From the NCBI GenBank assembly GCA_964019135.1, contig OZ025250.1:47709174-47773173 (forward strand): DNA of 64,000 bases, written 5' to 3'. This stretch comes from Arenicola marina. Its lineage: Eukaryota; Annelida; Polychaeta; Arenicolidae. Both the position numbers and the translations under genes were made by a program. Position 1 is the first letter of the stretch. Every line of letters begins with the position of its first letter. Below the pieces are notes generated by a model. It ran no database searches. It had not been told where the DNA came from and saw only the letters and a program-made list of their open reading frames with translations. Positions 19,905 through 31,748 of the stretch are shown here, one piece after another.

Positions 19905-20855
19905 GTTGGTGCAATATATCAAATTGTCTGTTAACTTTATAGGTAGGCCTGATATATCAACTGGTCTGATACCTTTATATGTAGGTGTGATATATCAACT
20001 GGTCTGTAACCGTTATACATGGGTGTAATATACCAACTGGCCTGTTACCTTTATAGGCGGGTGTGATACATCAACTGGCAGGTCTCCATTATAGGTGGAT
20101 GTGATATATCAACTGGTCTATCTCCATTATAGATGGGTGTGATATATCAACTGTCCTGTTACCTTTATAGGTGGGTGTAATATATATACATATATCAACT
20201 GGTCTGTTGCATTTATACGTGGGTGTGATATAGCAACTGGTTTGTCTCCATTATAGGTGGGTGTGATGAACCAACCGGTCTGTCTCCATTATAGGTCCGT
20301 ATGATATATAAACTGGTCTGTCTCCATTATAAGGTGGTTGTGATATATCAACTGGTTTGTTATCATTATAAGTGGGTGTGATATATCAACTGGACTGTCT
20401 CCATTATTGGTGGGTGTGATATCTCAACTGGTCTGTTACCTTTGCCGTTGAGTGTGATATATCAACTGGTCTGTTTCCATGATAGGTGTGTTTGATATAT
20501 AAACAGATCCGTCGCCATTATAGATAGGTGTGATATATCAAATGGACTGTCTCCATTATAGGTGGGTGTGATATATCAACCGGTCTGTCTCCATTATAGG
20601 TGTGTGTGATATATCAAATGGTCTGTCTCTATGATAGGTGGGTTTGATATATCAACTGGTCTGTGTCACTATTGTAGGTGGGTGTGATATATCAACTGGT
20701 CTGTGTCACTATTATAGATGGGTGTGATATATCAACTGGGTTCTCTCACCATTATAGGTGGGTGATATATCAACAGCTCTGTCTGCTTTATAGGTGGGTG
20801 TGATATATCAACTATTCTGTTTCCATTATAGGTGGGTGTGATATATCAACTGGTA
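19905..20855. repeat. Intron-1 minisatellite of splice-junction units, copy 1
   Basis: Roughly 26 units of 36-38 bp, consensus GTGGGTGTGATATATCAACT followed by GGTCTGTCACCATTATAG. The unit is the same as the end of the signal exon plus the start of its intron, so every unit repeats a CATTATAG/GTGGGT donor-like junction. Confidence 0.93.
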
Positions 20856-22400
20856 TCTGGCACATGTATTGCATCGTGTGAACAGGGCATAATTAAGTGT
20901 CCTTCGTGGGCTACGGTTAAAACTCGAGGTAGCAGCTTGCGCGTAGGGACAGTGAGTGTACCTTGCAAACTAACCATTCCCACATTGCACAATTCGTTCC
21001 TGACAGGTAAGAATCTCTTATATCTAGTATCCTCCATTGAATTCCCTGTGTCAGTGCGATCTCTGCCCTCCTTCATCTCATCATCATCTGAAGACGACCT
21101 TTAAATTTCACGAGTTGTGACGGCTATTGGAGTAGAAATGTGGGCTTTGAAACAAGCATATTCTTCAGCCACGTTTCAGTTGTCAGATCTCTGATCACAT
21201 GTTTGCGTAGGTCGAGATAGTGCGTCAGCTACATTGGTCGATCCTGGCTTGTACCTGACAATGAACTTGTATGGTTGAAGCATTAACACCCAACGTTGTA
21301 TCCGTGCTGAAGCTTTTGACGAATATATTACTTTCAACGATTTATGGCCAGTAATCAACGTGAATTCTATGCCATAAAATACAAATGGAATCGCTCGCAA
21401 GCGCTTCTTTCTCAGTTTGAGAATATCTCCTTTCCACAAAGTGCGGCTGACGTAGCTAATCACGGAGTCTTCTCCGATCTGGTTTCCTAGCATCAGACAC
21501 CGCTTAAATTACCCTTTCTTGAGTTAGACCCACGCCTCCCTTCGACAACACATGGCCAACAAAGGTAAGATGAGACATATTGAAAGCACACTTATTCTTA
21601 GTCATAGTTATTCCGTTAGATTTCAGGGTCTCCATCCCTATTGCAAGGCGTTTGTCATGTTCCGCTGTATTAGCAACATGAACGATGAGGTCACGCGATA
21701 TGTTGCTCATGATAATCACATAGTTTACCTACAACCTCAAAGCAGTCTTTGTATTAACTCATCAGTTCACTGTAGTCACTTACATAATCGTCAGTATTCC
21801 CAATTCTCTCGCTGTGACACAGCCAAGAGGTTGACCACGTCCATCGATCACCAATAACTCTGCCTTGACACTCCGTCCAGGATATACACTGGTGTCTGCC
21901 CCAAAGCGACATAACACTTTCAAAGGTTCAGATGGTCCATATGGGTAGAGTTTCTTTTCACCCAGAGACGAATCACATGGTATCTTCTTACGTTTCAAGC
22001 GTTCCCACATGTCTTTATCCATTACATTCGTGAAAGCACCGGAATCAATGATCATGTCAATCTCTATGCCTCCAACACAGATATAAATTTTGTGGCATTT
22101 TCTATCAGATACAGTATCGCCTAATAACGCATAATCAATTTGAATTGTCACTTTCTACACAGTTCACTTGGTTGCCATACTTTATGCCTTGGAATGTTGT
22201 CTTTGGTGCTGGTCTGTTATTATAATGCCTGCTACTGGTCTTAGATCTGAAGGCAAAATGACCCTTTGGTTGCATCGTCTGCAAATTGTATCACGAACTG
22301 GACATGTTGGATCCTTGCTGTAGTGACCGTCACGCCCACAGCGAAAACATACATGTTTTGGACTCCTTTGTTTGACCCCTCGGCTTAAAGTTAAAGTTGT
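20846..22400 (-). mobile_element. Ty3/Gypsy pol remnant with internal RT deletion, copy 1
   Basis: Read on the minus strand from high to low coordinate: a Cys/His zinc-knuckle region (about 22390-22200), an aspartic protease (IIDSGAFTNVMDKDMW, 22151-21780), the C-terminal part of RT (NKCAFNMSHLTFVGHVLSK, 21719-21504), RNase H (IQRWVLMLQPYKFIVRYKPG then STNVADALSRP, 21493-21176), and an integrase N-terminus (NELCNVGMVSLQGTL, AHEGH, to 20846). Most of the RT domain, including the catalytic YxDD, is missing. Frame breaks separate the parts. No LTRs are seen. The integrase end abuts the minisatellite. Confidence 0.85.
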
Positions 22401-22609
22401 TCACATGGTCATATCTGAGTGAATAACATGAATAAACTGATCACGCACTTGCTCAGTGGTCTGGGTTCCATATTCAAATTCCTCCTTGTTACCAACTGAT
22501 TCGTAACTGAACTTGCATGCGCAATATCGCGTCACATGATTTAGTTTACATTCAATCGCTTGGTGGCGTCACTTACTACATCATCAAGTTAACATTCAAT
22601 ACGTTATAG
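22401..22609. other. Sequence flanking the Gypsy remnant
   Basis: No gene seen. The same sequence follows the Gypsy remnant at 31.24-31.45 kb, and part is present inverted at 53.47-53.56 kb. It is part of the segmentally duplicated block. Confidence 0.5.
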
Positions 22610-22845
22610 GTGGTGTGACGGATGTTGGGTTTGGGGTGGGGTAGCGGATGGAGGGGCGGAGGTAGGGCAATGAATGACGGTAGCGGGGTGTGGGTTAGTA
22701 AATAGAGGGGTGGGGGTGGGTGTCGGGTGAGGAAGTGAATGAAGGGGTGGAGTGGGTGTCGGAGTAGGGTAACAGATGGACGGCGAGGGATAAGGTAGCG
22801 GATGGATGGGTGGGGGGGGGGGGTAGCGGATGGACGAATGGACTG
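22610..22845. repeat. G-rich satellite relic
   Basis: Degenerate units of GGGTAGCGGATGGAGGGG type with GTGGGTGTCGGAGTAGGG, including a G-run at 22811-22822. Related to the large satellite at 3.7-9.2 kb and collinear with 31445-31748. Confidence 0.8.
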
Positions 22846-22849
22846 TTCA

Positions 22850-23140
22850 CTCGATCAATACGACTGTCTACCATGCCTTCTGTTGCCTCCATCAAAACGG
22901 CTGTTTACCATACCTACTATTGACTCCATCAATACGGCTGTCTACCATGCCATATGAGGACTCCATCAATATGGCTGTCTACCATGCCTTCTGAGGACTC
23001 CATCAATATGGCTGTCTACCATGCCTTCTGAGGACTCCATCAATATGGCTGTTTATCATGCCTTCTGTTGACTCCATCAATATGGCTGTCTATCATGCCT
23101 TCTGTTGACTCCATCAATACGGCTGCCCACCTTGCCTTCC
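22850..23140. repeat. 37-bp tandem repeat, second array
   Basis: About seven or eight units of the CTCCATCAATACGGCTGTC type seen at 18690-19365, again immediately upstream of a promoter-like block. Confidence 0.85.
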
Positions 23141-24343
23141 ATTTAATGCGAATACCACGGCTCGTCTTTGCACTATTAACACGGTTGTCTGCCGCGCCAC
23201 GCCACTTGCTTGGCCCTGTACGCTACCGACGAGGCTAAATGTGGACGATACATACATCTATCTGAACAGCTACCTTCGCCCGGTTAACAACAAACGTTTT
23301 GCCTGGCCTCTTCCAGGGCGATCTAATCTGTGGCGTATTTCACCCGATCCTTATTTGTCTCCATTAGCATAATGTCCCCCTCGTGTGCACAGAACGGGCC
23401 TCGCAAACAATCACTTCATGTCTGGGCTGTACGTAACTGTTCATTTCAATTCAATTCAATTCAATTCTTTTATTTGGTCTACGACATGTAAATACACGCG
23501 TGTTGCCATGCAACGAAAACACAGAAAGAGAACATTTTACACACGTTGTTTCATGGCTACGTCGATAAATTTACCGACCGCAAACAGTGCCGCAGGGTGA
23601 TCGCTTGAGAGCAGGTCATTTAAGCCTTTATGTCCCTCCCCACTAAAGGATAACCCCAACCCCATAATTTCGGTTTTAAGTATTTTTCTATGCTTAGAGA
23701 ATTTTTCGCAATGCAACATAAAATGAATCTCATCTTCCACACACCCAGATGTACACTGTCTACATACACGTTCTGTGGCAGGTACTGGTATTGGCTTATT
23801 GTATCGGCCGAGCTCGATTTCGAGTTGGTGGCTTGATAGTCTGAGTCTGGCAAACCACCGTTGATGTTTCTTAGGCAGTCCAGCACCGAGATAAGGTTCC
23901 ATGGTGTAATTAGATTTTAAGGTTGCATATGTTCGTAATTTATTACCCCCTCCCGATGTGCCAGTGCTCGATCTTAAAGTTTTCCAGAATTGTGTTTTAT
24001 ACTCCTCTTCCAGCTTGTTTTGAATATGGGAGAACATGCGTGTGCTACCGTCTCCCCATCTCTTATCCAAACAGTTATGTACCCCAGCCTTAGATAATAT
24101 ACATTTAATAGCAGACGTTCATGTGAAGTGTTTCTTCGGTGTAGGGTTGGGTTTGCCGGGCGCGGGGAGAAGGGGGGGGGGCGGGGGTGTAGGCCACTCG
24201 CGGCCGGCTGTCGTGGGGGACTGGAGGGGGTTAAGGTGGCATGTTATAAGGCAATACTCGACAATCCAGGAAGTATGTCTCACTAAACCACAGCTTCAGA
24301 GTCACTACGAACGATCAGTGTGTCGGTGAGAGGGGCGTCAAGC
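23141..24343 (+). promoter_or_regulatory. Putative promoter block, copy 2, split by a LINE fragment
   Basis: The promoter-like block occupies 23150-23444 and 24117-24343, with TATAAG at 24245-24250, 94 bases before the ATG. A 672-bp LINE fragment separates the halves. The GC-rich section is present (24165-24235). Because the signal exon here is also broken, this copy is probably not used for the full receptor. Confidence 0.45.
23445..24116 (-). mobile_element. 5'-truncated LINE fragment with GTTCAT target duplication
   Basis: The minus strand encodes about 178 residues ending an ORF2-like protein: KLRTYATLKSNYTMEPYL, RLRLSSHQLEIELGRYNKPI, and a Cys/His cluster CRQCTSGCVEDEIHFMLHC. This is the C-terminal zinc-finger region of several non-LTR families. 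The low-coordinate end is a (GAATT)n tail as read on the minus strand. GTTCAT occurs at 23439-23444 and again at 24117-24122, a short target-site duplication. The reading frame from 24070 to 23537 is intact, suggesting a fairly recent insertion. Confidence 0.8.
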
Positions 24344-24351
24344 ATGAAGGT

Positions 24352-26973
24352 CCCAGCCAGCATGGCAACCATCTGCCAACCGTGAAACAACGTTGTCGGC
24401 ATTGTTGGCTCAATGTCGGCAAAGAACATTGGGCCAACGAGTGGGTGCTCATTGGGGAATGATTGTTTCAACGTTGTCTGCCAACAATGGCCCAACCATG
24501 GGCCAACAGTGGGCCAATGTGCGCCGCCGACGTTCTACCGATATTAATCCACTATTGAACCACTGCAAATGTTGTTCACTAATTTATTGACAAAAACCTT
24601 AAAAAGTGCAATACATGAAAAAATCGCTCGTGACCGCTCATATACAGGTGCATGGCCGCTCATAGAGGTGGTCGCTCGTAGATGCGGTCGCTTCCACTCA
24701 TTCCTGATTCTTGCGTTTGCCAGCTGTCACGCTCTCGTCGCCCGTCATCCCGCTTCCCAGCAAATCGCAGCCACTTCTTCACCACCTCTGAATTTGTGGC
24801 GCAACTGGCAGTCGGGTTGCTGCGAGTACCCCCTGAATTAAATCAAAGTAGACTCAATGGCAAAGCTGTTTAAAATATCATGCTGGTCCGATAATATGCA
24901 TGAATAGCATTTACCTATACTGGTATACTTAACACATGTTTTTTGTTAGCTTAATATTTCTCGAACCCTGTTAAAGGCAATACAGTGGTAGCCACATACA
25001 AACTAATGATACTGTTCATAATTTGCAGTTGGCAGGATTTTTTGACAGATCTGTCATATCACATTGAATAGGTAACGCAAATGAGTTAAGTAGACAGTGG
25101 GAAAAGTGGAAATCCTTATCTTATCAGAAGAATACAGCCACACTTACCACACACCACCTGGCGTAAGTTTAGGCGAGGGAATGGCACTTTCCCACTCTTC
25201 CATTGCCAATGTATTTGCTTTGCCACACTGTTTGACAGCACTTAGTCAATCAAACGCTGCACTGCCTTGTCGAAAGTGGATACGCCCATCAAGGTGATGC
25301 TGCTAACCTAATTGGACATATGCAAAATAAAGAGTCAAACTGAAGATAAAATAGACATAAATTAAATTACACAAAGCAATACAAAAACATGGACAAACCT
25401 ATGAGAACTGAAAATGCTGGTCTCTTATTCGTGCATACTTGACTAAAATTGGGTCAGTGGAAGCTTTTGGGGCAACGAAATGATGATGAATGAAATATGC
25501 CCCATATGGGGACCGTCCACTAAACCATGGATGCCTTGATCTCTAGTCCAGTACACTGACCAATAGACTAAGGGGGTTCTCTGAGACTTATATATAGCTG
25601 TGTTTTGTGTGGCCAGGCCTTAACAGCAAAAAACAGTAATCGTTAAATATTACAGCATACCGTTTTCCACATGGTCTCGTCATTAGCGAAGACCTCGTCC
25701 AATCTGTGTAGGGCGTCTACGGTCAGGATGGGGAAGGGCATTCCATCTGGCGGAGGGGTAGGCGTGCAAGTCATGTTGAGATGCTGGCAAATTTTGCCAA
25801 GCATCACACCATTGTGCTCCTGCTGCGGTTGCACGCGCTCCAAAGCGTGCAGGAGGGCAATATCATACTCTGTCACTGTCAATGACATTTAAACAGACTG
25901 TAAAACAAACTGTGAACAGCATATTGTTATAGGTAACACTATAACCACTTGGCCTAACTAAATAAAATGATCTCTTAGTTCCACGAGAAAATGATTCATA
26001 TCAACATAGAAGTTCAGAATGCATCGGCAGATATATGGTTCTGACCACCCACCCAGATACATGTTCTCTATATTTGTCTACACCCTTCTTCTTTTGGACC
26101 AATAGGAATAATCCATTTATATTTTCCATAATTATGTGCCTTGTTTCATAAGAGGCGGATACATGATATAAATTGGCCATTTCCCAATTCAGAGTTATTT
26201 AATATTAAAATTCCCAGTTCACGATTAATGAAAATACTCGATCACTGCGGTCGGCTAATATCCCATTCCCAGTTCACGAAGAATTATTTTCCTCATTCCC
26301 AGTTCACAGTGAAATGAAAAGCCCATTCCCGAGGAACGGAAATATCCCTTGCCCCATCCCTAATAAGTTTAATGACATCAAAACCTTCAGCCAGGGGCAG
26401 GCTAGCTAGTCAAACACTGTGGTAAGATTAAATTAAATCGTTTGAAGTGCTATTCAAGCCTTCACCTGCCCATGGCTAAAGGTTTTGCACTGGTTTGACA
26501 GTGTTTGATTTTAAGAAAAAGAGCTCCAAAAAAGCTAGGCACTCGTGTGAGCGATAATGCAGGATAGGCCAGAAACTGCATACTCAGTGACCGTTTTCTT
26601 CCGCTGTACCATTATATTACAGTTCTAATTAAGTCAGTGCATAAATTACATAATCCGATACTATAAAACAGACCGACGAGACAATAATAATGCGCCAAAT
26701 GAATCAAAATCTCAAAATTCACGATAACTTACAGTCACTTGGAAGATTGCCGCATGAAAGTGGCGCTTCAAAAACTCGCTAGATGGCGCTGTGTTTTGCG
26801 CTAACGGCACTACGCTGGTACGTAGGCGCAATGTTGGGCCAACATTCCATTGCCAACGGTTGGGTGCAGAGCGCAGATGACGGTCGGTATTACGTTGCGC
26901 CTATGTATACTAGCAAACGGTTGCGTTGCCTACCTAAAAACAACGTTGGGCCGATAATGCCATGCTGGCTGGG
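24352..26973. mobile_element. DNA element with terminal inverted repeats inside a signal exon
   Basis: Left end CCCAGCCAGCATGGCA and right end TGCCATGCTGGCTGGG are perfect inverted repeats of 16 bp. Subterminal regions of both ends carry several copies of a TTGGGCCAACATTG-like palindrome. The host exon shows that only GT (2 bp) is duplicated at the ends. No recognisable DDE transposase is visible; one small minus-strand ORF is a weak accessory-protein candidate. The superfamily is not assigned. It is likely a non-autonomous or decayed cut-and-paste element. Confidence 0.75.
25643..25888 (-). CDS. Small ORF within the TIR element, possibly DUF4806-like
   Basis: 81 residues with GMPFPILTVDALHRLDEVFA near the C-terminus. 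This resembles the start of DUF4806-type domains, which often accompany DNA transposons in invertebrates (a P-x-x-T...L..L...L pattern). The frame ends soon after, so it would be a fragment or an exon: a CT-rich stretch and possible splice sites exist but are not decisive. It could equally be a chance ORF. Confidence 0.3.
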   Translation of the reverse strand: MSLTVTEYDIALLHALERVQPQQEHNGVMLGKICQHLNMTCTPTPPPDGMPFPILTVDALHRLDEVFANDETMWKTVCCNI

Positions 26974-27016
26974 GTGGAGAACATTGTCGGAGTACTGCTT
27001 TCTGTCACCATTATAG

Positions 27017-27580
27017 GTGGGTGTGATATATCAACTGATCTGTCACCATTATAGGTGGGTGTGATATATCAACTGGTCTGTCACCATTATAGGTGGGTGT
27101 GATATATCAACTGGTCTGTCACCATTATAGGTGGGTGTGATATATCAAGTGGTCTGTCACCATTATAGGTGGGTGTGGTTTATCGACTGGTCTGTTACCT
27201 TTATAGGTGGGTATGATATATCAACTGGTTTGTTACCTTTACAGGTGGGTGTGATATACCAACTGGTCTGTCTCCATTATAAGATAGGTGTGGTATATCA
27301 ATTGGTCTGTCTCCCCATTATAGGTGTGTGTGATATATCAACTTGTCTCTGTCACCATTATACGTGGGTGTGATATATCAACCGGTCTCTCTCACCATTA
27401 TAGGTGGGTGTGATATATAAACTGGTATCTGTCACCATTATAGGTGGGTGTGATATATCAACAGGTAGTCTCCTTTATAGGTGGGTGTGATATTCCAACT
27501 GGTTTGTCACCATTATAGTTGCGTGTGATATATCAACTATTCTGTTTCCATTATAGGTGGGTTTGATATATCGACTGGTA
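27017..27580. repeat. Intron-1 minisatellite, copy 2
   Basis: About 15 units of the GTGGGTGTGATATATCAACT type, beginning immediately after the donor of the split signal exon. The first units are almost perfect copies of each other, suggesting recent expansion next to the exon. Confidence 0.92.
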
Positions 27581-28112
27581 TCTGGCACATGTATTGCATC
27601 GTGCGAACAGGGCATAATTAAGTGTCGTTCATGGGCTATGGTTAAAAATCGAGGTAGCAGCTTGCGCGTAGGTACAGTGAGTGTACCTCGCACACTAACC
27701 GTTCCCACATTGCACAATTCGTTTTTTTCTGACAGGTAAGTATCTCTTATATCTAGTATCATTTGAATTCTCAGTGTCAATGCGATCTCTCACCTCCTTC
27801 ATCTCATCATCATCTGAAGACAACCTTTAAATTTCACGAGTTGTTACGGCTATTGGATTAGAAATGTGGGCTTTGAAACACGCATATTCTTCCGCTACGT
27901 TTCGGTTGTCAGATCTCTGATCACATGTTTGCGTAGGTCGAGATAGTGCGTCAGCTACATTGGTCGATCCTGGCTTGTGCCTGACAATGAACTTGTATGG
28001 TTGAAACCTTAACACCCAACGTTGTATCCGTGCCGAAGGTTTTGACGAATATATTACTTGCAACGGTTTATCGCCAGTAATCAACGAGAATTATATGCCA
28101 TAAAATAAAAAA
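27581..28112 (-). mobile_element. Ty3/Gypsy fragment, copy 2 (integrase start and RNase H)
   Basis: Minus strand: RNase H end (IQRWVLRFQPYKFIVRHKPG, NVADALSRPTQ) at 28084-27827, then integrase N-terminus (NELCNVGTVSVRGTLTVP, AHERH) at 27780-27580. It is cut at 28112, where the promoter-like block of copy 3 begins. This marks a duplication breakpoint. Confidence 0.8.
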
Positions 28113-28595
28113 AGGAATGCTTGACCCTGGACAGCTACCGATGAGGCTAAATGTGGACGACACATACATCTATCTGAACAGCTAACTTCGCCCGGTTAAC
28201 AAGAAACGGTATGCCTAGCCTTTTCCAGGGCGATCTAATCTGTGGCGTATTTCACCCGATGCTTATTTGCCTCCATTACTCTAATGTCCCCCTCGTGTGC
28301 ACAGAACAGGCCTCGCAAACAATCACTTCATGTCTGGGATGTACGTAACTATTCATGTGAAGTGTCTCTTCGGTGTAGGGTTTGGTTTGCCGGGCGCGGG
28401 GAGAATGGGGGAGGGCGGGTGTGTAGGCTCTCTTCAGCGGAGAGTGGGCCCCTCGCGGCCGGCTGTCGGGGGGACTGGAGGGGGTAATTAGGATGTTATA
28501 GCACAAGAGTCGACAGTCCAGGAAGTATGTCTCACTGAACCACAGCTTCTGAGTCACTACGAACGATCAGAGTGTCGGTAAGAGGGGCGTCAAGC
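28113..28595 (+). promoter_or_regulatory. Putative promoter block, copy 3 (paralog B)
   Basis: Collinear with 19420-19855. The TATA-like site reads GTTATAGC (28495-28502) instead of GTTATAAGG, so the core motif is weakened by a substitution. This is the copy nearest the paralog B V exon, so it is the best candidate for B's promoter. Confidence 0.45.
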
Positions 28596-28644
28596 ATGAA
28601 GGTGGAGAGCATTGTCGGAGTACTGCTTTCTATCACCAGTATAA
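28596..28644 (+). CDS. Signal-peptide exon, copy 3 (probable exon 1 of paralog B)
   Basis: Reads MKVESIVGVLLSITSI plus one base. The donor is ATAA/GTGGGT rather than ATAG/GTGGGT. Phase 1, compatible with 36672. Intron 1 would be 8.0 kb and contains minisatellite, Gypsy remnant and an antisense LINE. Confidence 0.68.
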
Positions 28645-29690
28645 GTGGGTGCAATATATCAACTGGTCTGTTATCTGTATAGGTAGGTGTGATATATCAA
28701 CTGGTCTGTTACCTTTATAGGTAGGTGTGATATATCAACTGGTCTGTTACCTTTATACGTGGGTGTGATATATCAACCGGCCTGTTACCTTTATACGTGG
28801 GTGTGATATATCAACTGGCCTGTCACCTTTATAGGCGGGTGTGATACATCAACTGGCATGTCTCCATTATACGTGGGTGTGATATATCAACTGGTCTATC
28901 TCCATTATAAGTGGGTGTGATATATCAACTGGCCTGTTACCTTTAGGTATGGGTGTGATATATCAGCTGGACAGTCTCCATTATAGGTGGGTATGGTTTA
29001 TCGACGGGTCTGTTACCTTTATAGGGGGGTATGATATATCAACTGGTGTGTTACCTTTACAGGTGGGTGTCATATACCAACTGGTCTGTCTCTATTATAA
29101 GATAGATGTGATATATCAACTGGTCTGTCTCCATCATAAGGTGGTTGTGATATATCAATTTGTTTATTACCATTATGAGTGGGTGTGATATATCAACTGG
29201 ACAGCCTCCATTATTGGTGGGCGTGATATATCAACTAGTCTGTTACCATTATGTATGGGTGTGATATATCAACTAGTCTGTTACCATTATGTATGGGTGT
29301 GATATATCAACTGGTCTGTTACCTTTACAGGTGGGTGTGATATACCAACTGGTCTGTCTCTATTATAAGATAGGTGTGATATATCAATTTGTTTATTACC
29401 ATTATGAGTGGGTGTGATATATCACACTGTTCTGTTAGTCTGTTACCATTATGTATGGGTGTGATATATCAATTAGTCTGTTACCATTATGTATGGGTGT
29501 GATATATCAGCTGGACAGTCTCCATTATAGGTGGGTGTGATATATCAACTGGTCTGTTCCCTTTACTTTACTTGTCTGTCTCCATTATAGGTGGGTGTGA
29601 TATATCAACTTGTCTGTCTCCATTATAGGTGGGTGTGATATATCAACTATTCTGTTTCCATTATAGGTGGGTGTGATATATCGACTGGTA
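28645..29690. repeat. Intron-1 minisatellite, copy 3
   Basis: About 28 units of the GTGATATATCAACTGGTCTG type, more diverged than copy 2, with higher-order pairs such as GTTACCATTATGTATGGGTG repeated near 29.24-29.51 kb. Confidence 0.92.
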
Positions 29691-31240
29691 TCTGGCACAT
29701 GTATTGCATCGTGTGAACAGGGCATAAGTAAGTGTCCTTCATGGGCTACCGTTAAAAATCGAGGTCGCAGCTTGCGCGTAGGGACAGTGAGTGTACCTCG
29801 CAAACTAACCTTTCCCACATTGCACAATTCGTTTCTGACATGTAGGTATCTCTTATATCTAGTATCATTTGAATTCCCTGTGTCAATACGTTCTCTCATC
29901 TCCTTCATCTCATCATCATCTGAAGACAACCTTTAAATTTTACGAGTTGTTACGGCTATTGGAGTAGAAATGTCTGCTATGAAACATGCATATTCTTCCG
30001 CTACGTTTCGGTTGTCAGATCTCTGACCCCATGTTTGCGTAGGTCGAGATAGTGCGTCAGCTACATTGGTCGATCCTGGCTTGTGCCTGACAATGAACTT
30101 GTATGGTTCAAGCCTTAACACCCAACGTTGTATCCGTGCTGAAGCTTTTGACGAATATATTACTTGCAACGGTTTATCGCCAGTAATCATCGAGAATTAT
30201 ATGCCATAAAATACAAATGGAATCGCTCGCAAGCCCGGACCATCGCAAGACCGAACAATCGCAAGCGCTTCTTTCTCAGTTTGAGAATATCTCATTTCCA
30301 CAAAGTGCGACTGACGTAGTTAATCACGGAGTCTTCTCTGTTCTGGTTTCCTAACATCAGACACCGCTTTTACCCTTTCTTGAGTTGGACCCACTCTCTC
30401 TTTGACAACACATGGCCAACAGAGGTAAGATGAGACTTATAGAAAACAAACTTATTCTTATTCATAGGTATTCCATTAGATTTCAGGGTCTCCATCACTT
30501 TTGCAAGGCGTTTGTCATGTTCCGCTGTATTGGCAGCATGAAGGATGATGTCATCCGATATGTTGCTCATGAAAATCATATAGTTTACCTACACCCTCAA
30601 AGCATTCTTTGTATTTATTCATCAGTTCACTGTAGTCACTTACATAATCTTCAGTATTCCCAATTCTTTCGCTGTGTCACAGCCAAGCGGTTGACCAGGT
30701 CCATCGATCACCAAGAACTCTGCCTTGACACTCCGTTCAGGATTTACACTGGTGTCTGCCACAAAGCGACATAACACTTTCAAAGGTTCAGGTGATCCAT
30801 ATGGGTAGAGTTTCTTTTCACCCAGAGACGAATCACATGGTATCTTCTTACGTTTCAAGCGTTCCCACATCTCTTTATCCATTACATTCGTGAAAGCACC
30901 GGAATCAATGATCGAGTCAATCTCTATGCCTCCAACACAGATATACATTTGTGGCATTTTCTATCAGATACAGTAAACGCATAATCAATCTGAATGTTTA
31001 CACAGTTCACTTGATTGCCATAACTTCTACACAGTTCACTTGGTTGCCATACCTTCGGCATTGGAATGTTGTCTTTGGCGCTGGTCTGTTATCATAATGC
31101 CTGCTTCTGGTCTTAGATCTGATGGCAAAATGGCAATTTTGGTTACATCGTCTGCAAATTGTATCACGAGCTGGAGATGTTGGATCCTTGCGAAAGCACA
31201 CATGTTTTGGACTCCTTTGTTTGATCCCTTGATTTAAAGT
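29691..31240 (-). mobile_element. Ty3/Gypsy pol remnant with the same RT deletion, copy 3
   Basis: Same order as 20846-22400: knuckle region (TICRRCNQNCHFA near 31150), protease (SIIDSGAFTNVMDKEMW, 30957-30640), RT C-terminus (30579-30370), RNase H (30190-29933), integrase start (29929-29700). The identical join between protease and late RT in both copies shows that the deletion predates duplication of the block. Extra small changes, such as an insertion near 30231-30262, distinguish it. Confidence 0.85.
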
Positions 31241-31444
31241 TAAAGTTGTTCACATGGTCATGTCTAGATGAATAACCTGAATAACCTGATCACGCACTTG
31301 CTCAGTGGTCTGGGTTCCATACTCAAAGTGCTCCTTGTTACGAACTGATTCATAACTGAACTCTAGACATGCACAATATCGCGTCACATGATTTAGTTTA
31401 CATACCTTCGCTTGGTGGCGTCACTTACTACATCGTGAAGTTAA
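31241..31444. other. Sequence flanking Gypsy copy 3
   Basis: No gene seen. Collinear with 22401-22609. Confidence 0.5.
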
Positions 31445-31748
31445 CATTCAATACATTATGGGTGGTGTGACGGATGTTGGGTTTGGGGTGGCGTAGCGGC
31501 TGGAGGGGTGGAGGTTGGGTAATGAATGATGGGGTGGGTTTAGGTTAGTAAATAGAGGGGTGGGTGTGGGGTGAGGAAGTGAATGAAGGGGTGGAGTGGG
31601 TGTCGGAGTAGGGTAACAGATGGACGGCGAGGGTTAAGGTCGCGGATGGATCGGTGGGGGGTGGGGTAGCGGATGGACGGGTGGGGGTATTGAGGCGGAT
31701 GGCAGGGTGGGGGTTGGGGTTGGGTAACGGATGGACGGGTGGGGGTAT
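31445..31748. repeat. G-rich satellite relic, truncated by LINE tail
   Basis: Units such as GTAGCGGATGGACGGGTGGG, collinear with 22610-22845. The array stops at GGGTGGGGGTA, where the poly-T of the antisense LINE begins. Confidence 0.8.

Larger units (their letters stand above)
24344..27016 (+). pseudogene. Signal-peptide exon copy 2, split by a TIR element
   Basis: The exon starts ATGAAGGT (24344-24351) and resumes as GTGGAGAACATTGTCGGAGT (26974 onward), running to the usual donor after 27016. The 2.6-kb insert lies between codons 3 and 4. Without precise removal this copy cannot supply the signal peptide. Confidence 0.8.
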
